The position numbers and the translations under genes are program-made. DNA of 64,000 bases from Cognataquiflexum rubidum (lineage in GTDB: Bacteria > Bacteroidota > Bacteroidia > Cytophagales > Cyclobacteriaceae), in contig NZ_JAKZAL010000005.1 of assembly GCF_022538115.1 (NCBI RefSeq), positions 124,001-188,000 on the forward strand. Reading direction: 5' to 3'. The notes beneath the pieces are model-generated. The model saw only the letters and a list, made by a program, of their open reading frames with translations, was not told where the DNA came from and made no database searches. Position 1 is the first letter of the stretch; each line of letters starts with the position of its first letter. Positions 45,501 through 53,300 of the stretch are shown in pieces.

Positions 45501-45900
45501 AAGCAATATTTCAGAAAGGCTAAGCCTGTATGCCAAGCTTGACAATATCAAAAAGGAGGAAGAGCTTCAGACCTTTATCCAATCCATCCGGGACAGGTTT
45601 GGTCCGGTACCTCCAACGGTGGAAGATCTGTTCGAAACAGTGCGCTTGAGGTGGATTGCGGAGACTTTGGGATTTGAAAAACTCATGCTCAAAGGAGGAG
45701 TCATGAAATGTTATTTTCTTCCTTCGGAAAAGGAAAAGTATTTTAAGTCAGAAACATTTGGTAAGATCCTTGCTTATATCCAAAAACACGGCAAACATTG
45801 CAAAATCAAAGAGGCCAAAAACAGGCTTATCCTCATCATTGAGGAGGTAAAAAGTATTGAAAAAGCTAAAAAATGGCTAGAGGAGATGAAAAATGCATAA
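42547..45900 (+). CDS. mfd: Transcription-repair coupling factor Mfd
   Basis: The 1117-residue protein starts at TTG (TTG GAA AAA AGC), as there is no ATG in frame before the conserved N terminus. It has the UvrB-like damage domain at the start, the CarD-like RNA-polymerase interacting domain (LHPGDFIVHIDYGVGRFAGLE), then the helicase core: CGDVGFGKTEVAIRAAFK (Walker A), VIDEEQKFGV, LTLTATPIPRTLHFSLMG and QMRGRVGRSNKKAF. The TRCF domain follows. Mfd removes stalled RNA polymerase and recruits UvrA. Full length, single gene. Confidence 0.97.
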   Translation: MEKSALVSLYEKDPFVQTIAQNILKDKSGNHQIKGLSGSLDSLVFSVLFKSLSGCHLIIAHDKEEAAYINNDLQELLGEESIFFFPSSYKRPYQFDEVENANVLQRAEILNKLLTQEQKDPIIVTYAEALYEKVINKRSLTENTFKAAVGEKVDLAFISELLSTYDFEKTDFVFEPGQFAIRGGILDVFSYAHDLPYRLELFGKEIESIRTFDPETQLSLDTIDHISLIPNVQTKLLQEQRQSFLDFLPQGTLLWFKDFQYTLDIIEDNFHKAKNQFDHIVSRTSNQKLLLKPEDLFDGETAFVQNVSRFGKVEFGNKFHLKNAATAKFDSQPQPSFNKNFDLMVQNLVGNEKTGMLNIVCSESDKQIQRLENIFHELDPTLKVQYLKIGLREGFVDKSLSIACYTDHQIFERFHRYKTKAKSSKSKALTLRELKALHPGDFIVHIDYGVGRFAGLEKVDVHGKAQEAVRLVFRDDDLLFVNIHSLHKISKYSGQEGTMPAMSKLGSPEWENKKRKVKGKVKDIAKDLIALYAKRKGANGFRFSPDSVMQVELESSFVFEDTPDQASATIDVKSDMEKPYPMDRLVCGDVGFGKTEVAIRAAFKALNDRKQVAVLVPTTILAMQHFHTFKERLANFPVKVEYINRFRSAKEIKDIIAQVATGEIDILIGTHRIVNKDIKFKNLGLLVIDEEQKFGVKTKDQLKEMKVNVDVLTLTATPIPRTLHFSLMGARDLSVIATPPPNRQPVTTEIHTFREEVIRDAIAFELKRGGQVFFVHNRVGEIESIANLILRLVPDARVAAAHGQMDGKKLENIMVKFIEGEYDVLVSTNIIESGLDIPNANTIIINRAHMFGLSDLHQMRGRVGRSNKKAFCYLLTTPTSGLTAEARKRLQTLEEFSDLGDGFKVAMRDLDIRGAGNLLGAEQSGFITDLGFEMYHKILDEAVQELKENEFAYLFEVDLKEKVEILVQDCVIETDLELLIPESYVSNISERLSLYAKLDNIKKEEELQTFIQSIRDRFGPVPPTVEDLFETVRLRWIAETLGFEKLMLKGGVMKCYFLPSEKEKYFKSETFGKILAYIQKHGKHCKIKEAKNRLILIIEEVKSIEKAKKWLEEMKNA

Positions 45901-46080
45901 AATGTGAAAATTTTTAACAAGATCATTTTTGCTTTTCCTGAAAAACTATTTGCATTATTTCTAACAATCTTGCATAAAAACCATTTAAGGCATAGGCTCT
46001 TGTGAAAAAAATTGTTGTGATAAAGATATTATTGATTATATATTAGCGTTCTATTTGAGGGTTAAAAACAGTTAAATATT

Positions 46081-47304
46081 ATGGTTTTTGCGAAAAATAA
46101 AGCAGGTTTAATTTTGGCTTCAGCGTTGCTTGTAGCGGGAGCGCTGCTATCATCTTGTAACAAATCCCCTGGATACGGCAGAAGAACTGCAGCCAAGCCG
46201 GGAAAAGCCAGCCCTACTACGGGTGCGGAATATAGCTTTGATGCCAATGACAGTTCTAATTTTGTGGTCACCAGACTTGCAAAACAGGAAATCGGTCCTA
46301 ACTTAAAATTCATCCAAGGTGGTCGTGCGGTTCTTGGTTCACAAGAACAAGACGTCATGGCCTTCAGGGATAACGCCGAAAGGACAGTGACCATCGCTTC
46401 CTTTTTTATGGACGAAACGGAAATCTCCAACAACGATTACAGGGAATTCCTTTTTGACATGAAAAAGAAAGTCTCTACCGATTCCATCAAAAAATTGGAA
46501 CCTGCAGAAGGTGTTTGGGGTGGGGTATTGTCTTACAATGACGTATACGATACCTATTATTTCCGATTCCCGGGATTTAACTTTTATCCGGTAGCAGGCG
46601 TATCTTGGGTTCAGGCCACTACCTATGCCAAGTGGAGGACAGAATTTGTATCCAACTTGGTGAGAGAAAGAAATGAATTGGACAGTTCACTGACAAAAAA
46701 TCAACTGATTGAAAGAGGAGTAGCTTTTGCAGAATACAGATTGCCAAGTGAGGCAGAATGGGAATATGCAGCTAAAGCCATGATCGGTGTCCAGTATATG
46801 GACGAAAACCAGGAATTTGGTAGAATCTATCCTTGGGATGGCAGAGGTGTCAGAAATCCATACAATGTCAAAAGACAAGGCAAGCAAGGTGACTTCTTAG
46901 CCAACTTCAAGCGTGGAAGAGGTGATTATGCAGGTATTGCAGGTAGCCGAACCAACGACGGAGAAATCATCCCAACCAACGTGTATGATTTCCCACCAAA
47001 TGATTTTGGATTGTACAACATGGCAGGAAATGTCAACGAGTGGGTTCAGGACGTTTACAGACCGCTTTCTTATCAGGATTTTGATGATCTCAACCCATTG
47101 AGAAAAGACGGTATATTCGACGAATCCGATACATACGGTACTACATTGATTGATGATAATTACAGAGTTTATAAAGGAGGTTCTTGGAGAGACATGGCTT
47201 ATTGGCTTGCACCGGGCACCAGAAGATTTATCCATCAGGACTCTGCTACCAACCATATTGGATTTAGATGCGCTATGATTTCGATCGGTGCAGATGGCAA
47301 ATAA
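46081..47304 (+). CDS. gldJ: SUMF1-fold gliding/T9SS lipoprotein (GldJ-like, possibly GldK)
   Basis: The 407-residue protein has a lipobox (ALLSSC) and an FGE/SUMF1 domain: FIQGGRAVLGSQEQDV, ERTVTIASFFMDETEISNND, AEYRLPSEAEWEYAAKAM, NMAGNVNEWVQDVYRPL and VYKGGSWRDMAYWL ending GFRCAMI. The active-site cysteine pair of true formylglycine-generating enzymes is missing, so it is a structural relative. GldJ and GldK are outer-membrane lipoproteins of Bacteroidota gliding and type IX secretion. No gldL-M-N neighbours are present, which favours GldJ. It ends at a clean terminator; the next gene is an S9 peptidase. Confidence 0.75.
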   Translation: MVFAKNKAGLILASALLVAGALLSSCNKSPGYGRRTAAKPGKASPTTGAEYSFDANDSSNFVVTRLAKQEIGPNLKFIQGGRAVLGSQEQDVMAFRDNAERTVTIASFFMDETEISNNDYREFLFDMKKKVSTDSIKKLEPAEGVWGGVLSYNDVYDTYYFRFPGFNFYPVAGVSWVQATTYAKWRTEFVSNLVRERNELDSSLTKNQLIERGVAFAEYRLPSEAEWEYAAKAMIGVQYMDENQEFGRIYPWDGRGVRNPYNVKRQGKQGDFLANFKRGRGDYAGIAGSRTNDGEIIPTNVYDFPPNDFGLYNMAGNVNEWVQDVYRPLSYQDFDDLNPLRKDGIFDESDTYGTTLIDDNYRVYKGGSWRDMAYWLAPGTRRFIHQDSATNHIGFRCAMISIGADGK

Positions 47305-47333
47305 TTTATAGTTTGTGTTTCAAAAAACAAAAG

Positions 47334-47359
47334 AGGTGTCCACAAAGACACCTTTTTTT
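47334..47359 (+). terminator. Rho-independent terminator after the GldJ-like gene
   Basis: AGGTGTC CACAAA GACACCT followed by seven T. It lies 30 bp after the stop at 47304 on the same strand. Confidence 0.85.
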
Positions 47360-47530
47360 ATGTCTTTTTTTCTAAGAAATTCATTTTTATAGGTCCAATC
47401 CAATTCATAATTCTGAATTAAGAATTATCAATTCTATTTCCATTCAGAACGATTTCAAACCAATAAGCCCAAAAGCTGTTTTCGATACAGCGATTTGCAG
47501 TATTTTCAAACCAAAATCTACTTTGATACT

Positions 47531-49954
47531 ATGAAAAAAATATACCGATTCATCCTGGTTTTGACCCTCTGTGGTTTTGGAGAGGTCATTTCCTCCCAAG
47601 CACAGAATGCACTCACTTATCAGACTCCGCCCAAAGCCATAGCGGACTTGGTCAATGCACCGATTACACCTCAGGCGAGTTTTAGCAGGTCAGGAGAATT
47701 TATGCTGCTCCTCGAGCGTGCCGGAAATCCATCCATCGAAGAACTTGCACAGCCCGAGCTCAGGATTGCAGGTATCCGTATCAATCCTGCTACCAACGGT
47801 CCAAGTCGTGGTGGTTCTGTAGAAAATGTAAAGTTAAAAAATACCCGAACCGGTAAGGAACAGGATATCAAAGGCCTTCCTGCCAATCCAAAGTTGGGTA
47901 ATTTCTCCCTTTCCAAGGATGAGAAATTTGTGGCCATGACCCATACCTCCAACACCGGCATAAGCCTTTGGGTAGTGGATTTGACTACTTTGGAAGCAAA
48001 AAAACTCACCGATGACATCGTCAATACAGCCTATGGAAATGCCATCACTTGGACACCGGATAACAAAATCCTCCTCAAAGCCGTCAATCCAAGCCGAGGA
48101 ACCATGCCCAAAGCACCTCTTGCCCCTGCAGGCCCGATTGTTCAGGAGACTTCCGGCAATGCCGCACCATCCCGAACGTATCAGGATCTCTTGACCAATT
48201 CTTATGACGAAGCTTTATTTGCCTATTTTATGAATTCGCAACTCATGTTGGTAGACTTGAGTGGCAGCAAGCAGGCAGTCGGTGCTGCAGGATTGATTTC
48301 TTCTGTGGACCTTTCTCCTGACGGGAGTTTTGTGTTGGTAGAGGTAATCAAAAAACCCTTTTCTTACCTCGTTCCCGCTTCGCGTTTTCCCTATGATGTA
48401 GAGATTTGGGACAGCAAAGGAAATAAGGTCAAAACCCTGGCCCAAATCCCTTTGGATGAAGTCAGGCCAACAGGCTTTGATGCCACAGTTACCGGACCAA
48501 GATCCATCAGTTGGAGAGCAGACAAAGGCGCTTCACTCTATTGGACTGAGGCACAAGACGGGGGAGACCCAAAAGTCAAAATGGAAGAAAGGGAAATCAT
48601 CTATACTTTGGAAGCTCCCTTTACCGCCACACCAACCAAGTTGGCTGGTATCGGATACAGATTTGGAGGCATTTCTTGGTCAGATGACAATTTTGCTCTT
48701 TTGAATGAAAGATGGTTTGCGACGAGACAGGAAAGGGTTTCTGTCATCAATCCTTCCAAACCGGGTGAAAAAGGCGCTCTCATCATCGAGCGCAATTCGG
48801 ATGATATCTACAACGATCCCGGAAACCCTGTATATACAACCAATGCTTTTGGCAAAAATGTGATCCTGAGAAAAGGAGACGATGTATTTATGACCTCCGA
48901 AGGGGGAAGTCCTGAAGGTAGCATGCCATACCTGTCGGCATTCAATGTCAAAACCAAAGCAGAAAAAATCCTTTGGAGGAGCCAAGCCCCCTATTACGAA
49001 AGGGTAGCCAAAGTCCTCAATGCCGATGCCACAGAATTTATCACCATCAAAGAAAGCACCGATATCCAACCTAATTATTGGTTGGTCAACACAAGGAAGC
49101 GCATCGCTCCGATGCAGATTACCAACTTTGCCCATCCTTATGAATCCATCAAGGGTATCAACAAGCAACTTGTCACCTACAAAAGAAACGACGGACTCAA
49201 CTTGTCTGCCGTGGTCTATACCCCTGAAGGCTACGACCCTGCCAAAGACGGTAGATTACCGGTACTGATGTGGGCATATCCAAGGGAATACAAAACTGCA
49301 GCCACAGCCGCACAGGTTCGCGGTTCTAAGTACCAATTTACTAGACTGTCTTGGGGATCACCGATTTATTGGGTGACGCAGGGATATGCGATCATGGACC
49401 AAACCGAAATGCCGATTGTCGGAGAAGGTGACGCCGAACCCAATGATACTTTTGTAGCCCAACTTGTGGCTAATGCCGAAGCTGCGATAGACTATATTGT
49501 GAATCAGGGCATCGGAGACCGCGAAAAAATCGCAGTGGGCGGACATTCTTATGGCGCTTTCATGACGGCCAACTTACTTTCTTACTCTGACTTATTTGCA
49601 GCAGGTATCGCACGGAGCGGCGCATACAACAGGACCTTGACACCTTTCGGATTTCAATATGAGCAACGCAGCTATTGGGAAGCACCCGAGGTATACAATG
49701 TGATGTCGCCATTTATGAATGCGGATAAAGTAAAAACACCAATCCTTTTGATCCACGGAGAAGCGGACAACAATTCCGGTACTTTCCCAATCCAGTCCGA
49801 GCGGTATTACAATGCACTCAAAGGTCACGGTGCGACAACTAGATTGGTTTTCCTGCCACATGAAAGCCATGGCTATGCAGGCAAAGAATCCATTTTGCAT
49901 ACCCTTTGGGAAATGAACACTTGGCTCGAAAAGTATGTCAAGAATAAGAATTGA
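47531..49954 (+). CDS. S9 family prolyl-oligopeptidase-like peptidase (glutamyl endopeptidase type), exported
   Basis: The ATG at 47531 gives 807 residues and a signal peptide (YRFILVLTLCGFGEVISS); an earlier frame adds 12 residues. A beta-propeller occupies the first 600 residues (with a GTMPKAPLAPAGPI region) and the alpha/beta hydrolase follows, with the nucleophile Ser673 in GGHSYGAFM, the Asp region IHGEADNNSGTFP and the His in LPHESHGYAGKES. This is the S9D glutamyl endopeptidase-like group, which degrades peptides in the periplasm or outside. It is followed by a strong terminator. Confidence 0.92.
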   Translation: MKKIYRFILVLTLCGFGEVISSQAQNALTYQTPPKAIADLVNAPITPQASFSRSGEFMLLLERAGNPSIEELAQPELRIAGIRINPATNGPSRGGSVENVKLKNTRTGKEQDIKGLPANPKLGNFSLSKDEKFVAMTHTSNTGISLWVVDLTTLEAKKLTDDIVNTAYGNAITWTPDNKILLKAVNPSRGTMPKAPLAPAGPIVQETSGNAAPSRTYQDLLTNSYDEALFAYFMNSQLMLVDLSGSKQAVGAAGLISSVDLSPDGSFVLVEVIKKPFSYLVPASRFPYDVEIWDSKGNKVKTLAQIPLDEVRPTGFDATVTGPRSISWRADKGASLYWTEAQDGGDPKVKMEEREIIYTLEAPFTATPTKLAGIGYRFGGISWSDDNFALLNERWFATRQERVSVINPSKPGEKGALIIERNSDDIYNDPGNPVYTTNAFGKNVILRKGDDVFMTSEGGSPEGSMPYLSAFNVKTKAEKILWRSQAPYYERVAKVLNADATEFITIKESTDIQPNYWLVNTRKRIAPMQITNFAHPYESIKGINKQLVTYKRNDGLNLSAVVYTPEGYDPAKDGRLPVLMWAYPREYKTAATAAQVRGSKYQFTRLSWGSPIYWVTQGYAIMDQTEMPIVGEGDAEPNDTFVAQLVANAEAAIDYIVNQGIGDREKIAVGGHSYGAFMTANLLSYSDLFAAGIARSGAYNRTLTPFGFQYEQRSYWEAPEVYNVMSPFMNADKVKTPILLIHGEADNNSGTFPIQSERYYNALKGHGATTRLVFLPHESHGYAGKESILHTLWEMNTWLEKYVKNKN

Positions 49955-49983
49955 AAGATTGTAAAATTGAAAAATTAGAAATT

Positions 49984-50008
49984 AGCCTCCGAAAGGAGGC
50001 TTTTTTTT
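49984..50008 (+). terminator. Rho-independent terminator after the S9 peptidase gene
   Basis: AGCCTCC GAAA GGAGGCT followed by about seven more T: a stable GNRA-loop hairpin, 30 bp after the stop at 49954. Confidence 0.9.
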
Positions 50009-50033
50009 ATCACTGTGAATTCATCTTTACCAC

Positions 50034-50155
50034 AGATAAACACAGATTTTCACTGATGGTTTTCTCTTTAATTGTCATTCTGAACCGTAGCCTGCGGAGG
50101 TGAAGAATCTCGTATTTTATTGGTATTTTTCTTTCCGCCTTCGCGACTTCGCGGG
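50034..50155. repeat. Direct repeat pair A, copy 1
   Basis: About 122 bp that recurs at 50213-50333. Shared words are CACAGATTTTCACTGATGG, GTCATTCTGAACCG, GCGGAGGTGAAGAATCTC and TTGGTATTTTTCTTT. The segment holds no gene. Confidence 0.8.
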
Positions 50156-50212
50156 CCACCTTCTCTTTTTTTCTGCGTCAGTCTGCGATATCTGCGGGAA
50201 AACATCCCTAAC

Positions 50213-50333
50213 ATAGATGAACACAGATTTTCACTGATGGTTTTCTAAATACGTCATTCTGAACCGGAGTTTGCGGAGGTGAAGAATCTCATTTATTATT
50301 GGTATTTTTCTTTGCGTCTTCGCGCCTTCGCGG
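50213..50333. repeat. Direct repeat pair A, copy 2
   Basis: Imperfect copy of 50034-50155, offset about 180 bp. Ends at TTCGCGCCTTCGCGGG where copy 1 has TTCGCGACTTCGCGGG. Confidence 0.8.
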
Positions 50334-50437
50334 GACATTTTTTACCGCAATGATCGCAAAGGTTTCGCCAAGAACGCAACGACCCTTTCTTAAGGCTTTT
50401 ACTTTTTCTTTGTGTTTTTGTGCCTTTGTGGGACACA
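50334..50437. repeat. Direct repeat pair B, copy 1
   Basis: A 104-bp segment almost identical to 50501-50604: GACATTTTTTACCGCAATGA, CGCAAAGGTTTCG, CCCTTTCTTAAGGCTTTTAC and the closing TTTGTGGGACACA. Differences are scattered single bases. No coding support. Confidence 0.85.
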
Positions 50438-50500
50438 TGAATATTATCTTTCTCTGTGCCCTCCGTGTCCTCTGAGGTGAAATTTTTCTTTCCGCCTTAG

Positions 50501-50604
50501 GACATTTTTTACCGCAATGATCGCAAAGGTTTCGCTAAGAACGCAAGGACCCTTTCTTAAGGCTTTTACTTTTTCTTTGTGTCTTCGCGCCTTTGTGGGA
50601 CACA
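50501..50604. repeat. Direct repeat pair B, copy 2
   Basis: Second copy of the 104-bp unit, 167 bp downstream of the first, same orientation, same length with no net indel. The two repeat pairs together fill most of the 745-bp gene-free interval 49955-50699. Confidence 0.85.
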
Positions 50605-50635
50605 TTTTTTAAAACCCATTAGTGCTCTTTTTTTT

Positions 50636-50692
50636 GCGCCCCTGCGTCTTTGCGTGAAAATAAATTCCTCCGTGCCTTAGTGTCTTTGTGGG
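50636..50692. repeat. Dispersed intergenic repeat, second copy of the 17598 family
   Basis: TGCGTCTTTGCGTGA and the CTTAGTGTCTTTGTGGG block mirror 17598-17652. It adjoins the end of the SMP-30-like gene. Confidence 0.6.
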
Positions 50693-50699
50693 AAATGAA

Positions 50700-51701
50700 T
50701 CACTTCAACCCCATCTTCAACACATAGTAATCCGCCGTTATATACAATGTCTTTTCATCCGTCGAAAAAGCACAATTAGACGTGGCTTCCCCGGTATAGA
50801 TGCGGGCCACAACCTTTCCATCCGGATTGAATACCCAAATTCCACCCGGTCCAGTCGCAAACAAATACCCCGAACTATGCATTTTCATCCCATCAGGAAG
50901 TCCCTGCTGTCCTTCCTTTCCGACCAAGTCAGTGCTGTCAAAAAACAAAGTTCTGTTTTCCACCACACCCGGGGACACAATGTCATATTGATACCACACG
51001 GCATGTTCAGGATCGGAGTTGGCGACAATCAACTTGGTTTGGTCAGGGGAAAAAGTGATGCCATTGGGACGGGAGATGGAGTCCACCAGCAGCAGTTCCC
51101 CATCGGTCATGAGGCAATAGATTCCCTGAAATGAAAGTTCCTTCGCCGGGTCATCCACATTGAACTCCAAGCCATAAGGCGGGTCGGTGAAATACAAATT
51201 TCCCGCCTTGTCATAGACCGCATCGTTGGGGCTGTTGAGGCGCTTTCCCTGATAGTTATCCACAATGCTGACAAAATCTGCTTTGGGCTGACCCAAAGGC
51301 GCATTCATTTTTGCCATCCTTCGGTCTCCGTGTTGGCAGAGTACCAAATTCCCCTGCGGATCCAAAATCAGGGCATTGGAACCTGTCTCCCCGCCACGGG
51401 CAGCTTCACCAGTATAGCCCGAAGGCTTGAGGTAAAGGCTTGTTTCACCTTTTGCATCAATCTGAAAAACCGAGTTGTTGGGAATATCCGAAAACAACAG
51501 CTTCTGTTCCTTTTCGAGCCAAAGCGGCCCTTCTGTCCACTCAAAACCCTCGGCAATTACCTCCAACTTTGCCTCAGGGTCTATCAGACCCAATGCTTCA
51601 TCCAGGATTTCTATCGAACTGTTTGGTTTCATGGTGTTTTTGGGTTGGGTGCAGGAAATGGCTATCAGGAGAAATAACGAAAATACGATGGAATCTTTCA
51701 T
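50700..51701 (-). CDS. SMP-30/gluconolactonase-like lipoprotein
   Basis: The ATG at 51701 gives 333 residues starting MKDSIVFSLFLLIAISC with a lipobox; a longer frame to 51743 is less likely. The beta-propeller shows FEWTEGPLWLEKEQKLLFSD, LNSPNDAVYDKAGNLYFTDP, SRPNGITFSPDQTKLIVANS and GLPDGMKMHSSGYLFATGP, the calcium-site pattern of SMP-30/gluconolactonase/LRE proteins. It may hydrolyse lactones on the periplasmic side; the substrate is unknown. It is flanked by repeat-rich DNA on both sides. Confidence 0.9.
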   Translation of the reverse strand: MKDSIVFSLFLLIAISCTQPKNTMKPNSSIEILDEALGLIDPEAKLEVIAEGFEWTEGPLWLEKEQKLLFSDIPNNSVFQIDAKGETSLYLKPSGYTGEAARGGETGSNALILDPQGNLVLCQHGDRRMAKMNAPLGQPKADFVSIVDNYQGKRLNSPNDAVYDKAGNLYFTDPPYGLEFNVDDPAKELSFQGIYCLMTDGELLLVDSISRPNGITFSPDQTKLIVANSDPEHAVWYQYDIVSPGVVENRTLFFDSTDLVGKEGQQGLPDGMKMHSSGYLFATGPGGIWVFNPDGKVVARIYTGEATSNCAFSTDEKTLYITADYYVLKMGLK

Positions 51702-51806
51702 GGTCTTTTGGGTTAGATAGAGTGCAAATATGTATGTACGCAATGATGCAAGTAGGTATGCAATCTTTTCAAATTCTTGGCTTCGGACTTAAATGCCCGG
51801 TACATC

Positions 51807-51859
51807 CCTGCCCGACGGCAGGCGGGGGTCTTCCGACTTCGTCCCGATAGCTATCGGGA
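51807..51859. repeat. GC-rich palindrome cluster in a 355-bp gene-free interval
   Basis: Two inverted repeats are seen: CCTGCC-CGAC-GGCAGG (51807-51822) and a perfect 18-bp palindrome TCCCGATAGCTATCGGGA (51842-51859). They lie in the 5' flank of the split nuclease gene. Palindromes of this type look like REP-like intergenic elements. The rest of 51744-52098 holds no recognisable gene. Confidence 0.65.
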
Positions 51860-52098
51860 TCCGTCCCGACTGAAGAAGAATATAGGGTTACTGGCAAAGA
51901 AACGTATATCCATGAATGCAAACATCAATTTCGGATTTTTCCCTTGGAATCTGACTATCGAAGCCTCAATTTTTGACTTGTAGGAATAAGAAAAAGGTTT
52001 TTGGAAAGAAGTTATTTTAATTTTTCAATTATCTTAATAGTCATTACATACCTAATCTGAAGAAGCTGCCGAAGCCTTTTCACTAAGCAAAAAGAATA

Positions 52099-53109
52099 AT
52101 GGAACTGAAAAAAGAACTGATACATCAAATTCAAAGTATCATTGCCTCGGCAAGGGAACGGGCCATACGTTCAGTGGACACCGAGCGTGTATTGATGTAT
52201 TGGCAAATCGGGAAGGTGATTTTTGAGGAAGAACAGCAAGGAAATGATCGTGCTGAATATGGAAAATACCTGATTAAATCAATATCTGAAACTTTCCAAC
52301 CTGAGTTGGGAACCGGATTTTCGGTAAGGCAATTGGAAAGAAACAGACAGTTTTACAGGTTGTTTCCAATTGCGTCCGCACTGCGGACGCAATTGAGTTG
52401 GACTCATTATAAACTCTTGTTGAGTGTAGAAAATCACGACAAAAGGGAATTCTACATTGCAGAAGCAACAAAAAACAACTGGACAGCAAGACAACTCGAA
52501 AGGCAGATCAACAGCCAATTATTTGAAAGATTGTTACTAAGTAATGATGTGCAAGCGGTCTTAGCAGTAGCAAGGGAGGAAAAATTACCAAGCGAAGCCA
52601 AAGAAATCATCAAAGACCCGATGGTCTTGGAGTTTTTGGGTTTAAGACGGGAAGCTGCCTATTAAGAAAAGGATTTGGAAGGCGCAATCATTACCCATTT
52701 GCAGGATTTTTTATTGGAAATAGGCAATGGCTTTTCTTTTGTGGCAAGACAAAAGCGCATCCACATTGGAGGGGATGAATTTTCCATTTACCTTGTTTTT
52801 TACAACAGGCTGTTGCAATGTTTTGTGCTTTTTGAAATAAAAACCGCCAAACTTACCCATCAGGATATTTGTCAGTTGCAGATGTATGTCAACTTCTATG
52901 ACCGTTTCGAAAAACAGGATTTTGAAAACCCCACGATAGGTATTTTGCTTTGTGCCGATAAAAATGATGCGGTGGTCAAAATCACCCTACCTGAAAACAA
53001 CAAATCCATTGTCGCCAGCAAATACCAATTATACCTCCCCACAGAGCAACAATTAATCGCCGAAGTACAGAAAGAGATTGACAGGATGGATCAAAAAGAA
53101 AGGGAATAA
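52099..53109 (+). pseudogene. DUF1016/YhcG-type PDDEXK nuclease gene interrupted by one in-frame stop
   Basis: Codons 1-188 (52099-52662, ATG start) encode the DUF1016 N-terminal helical part (MYWQIGKVIFEEEQQGNDRA, SVRQLERNRQFYRLFP, WTARQLERQINSQLFERLL). After TAA at 52663-52665 the same frame continues directly: EKDLEGAIITHLQDFLLEIG, VLFEIKTAKLTHQDICQLQM and YVNFYDRF to 53109, the PDDEXK nuclease domain. The two parts together give about 336 residues, the usual family length. The stop is TAT-TAA-GAA where a single base change would restore the frame. It is inactive, makes two fragments or is read through. A strong palindrome lies inside the first part (52367-52395). Confidence 0.8.
52367..52395. 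repeat. Perfect 14-bp inverted repeat inside the nuclease coding region
   Basis: Arms 52367-52380 (CAATTGCGTCCGCA) and 52382-52395 (TGCGGACGCAATTG) around one C. It encodes part of FPIASALRTQLSW in frame, so it resembles an in-frame palindromic insertion. Confidence 0.75.
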
Positions 53110-53300
53110 TTCCATGCATAGCTTTCAAAAGAATCCGTTTCAGGCCGTAGCCGAAGAGATGAAAGCGTAAGATACACGCAAAAGCACCCTGAAGATCAGT
53201 CGCTTCATAGCGGTTTTAAGGGGTTCAATTTTTTTAAGAAGTCCATTAGTATTAAATTTTGGTTTGGCATTATACTGACTACTCAAAACCTAACCCAATC

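Noticed and set aside
46081-47304. GldJ-like protein as the formylglycine-generating enzyme for the sulfatase
   Set aside because: The active-site cysteine pair of FGE is missing, and the lipobox and overall pattern fit the gliding lipoprotein group.
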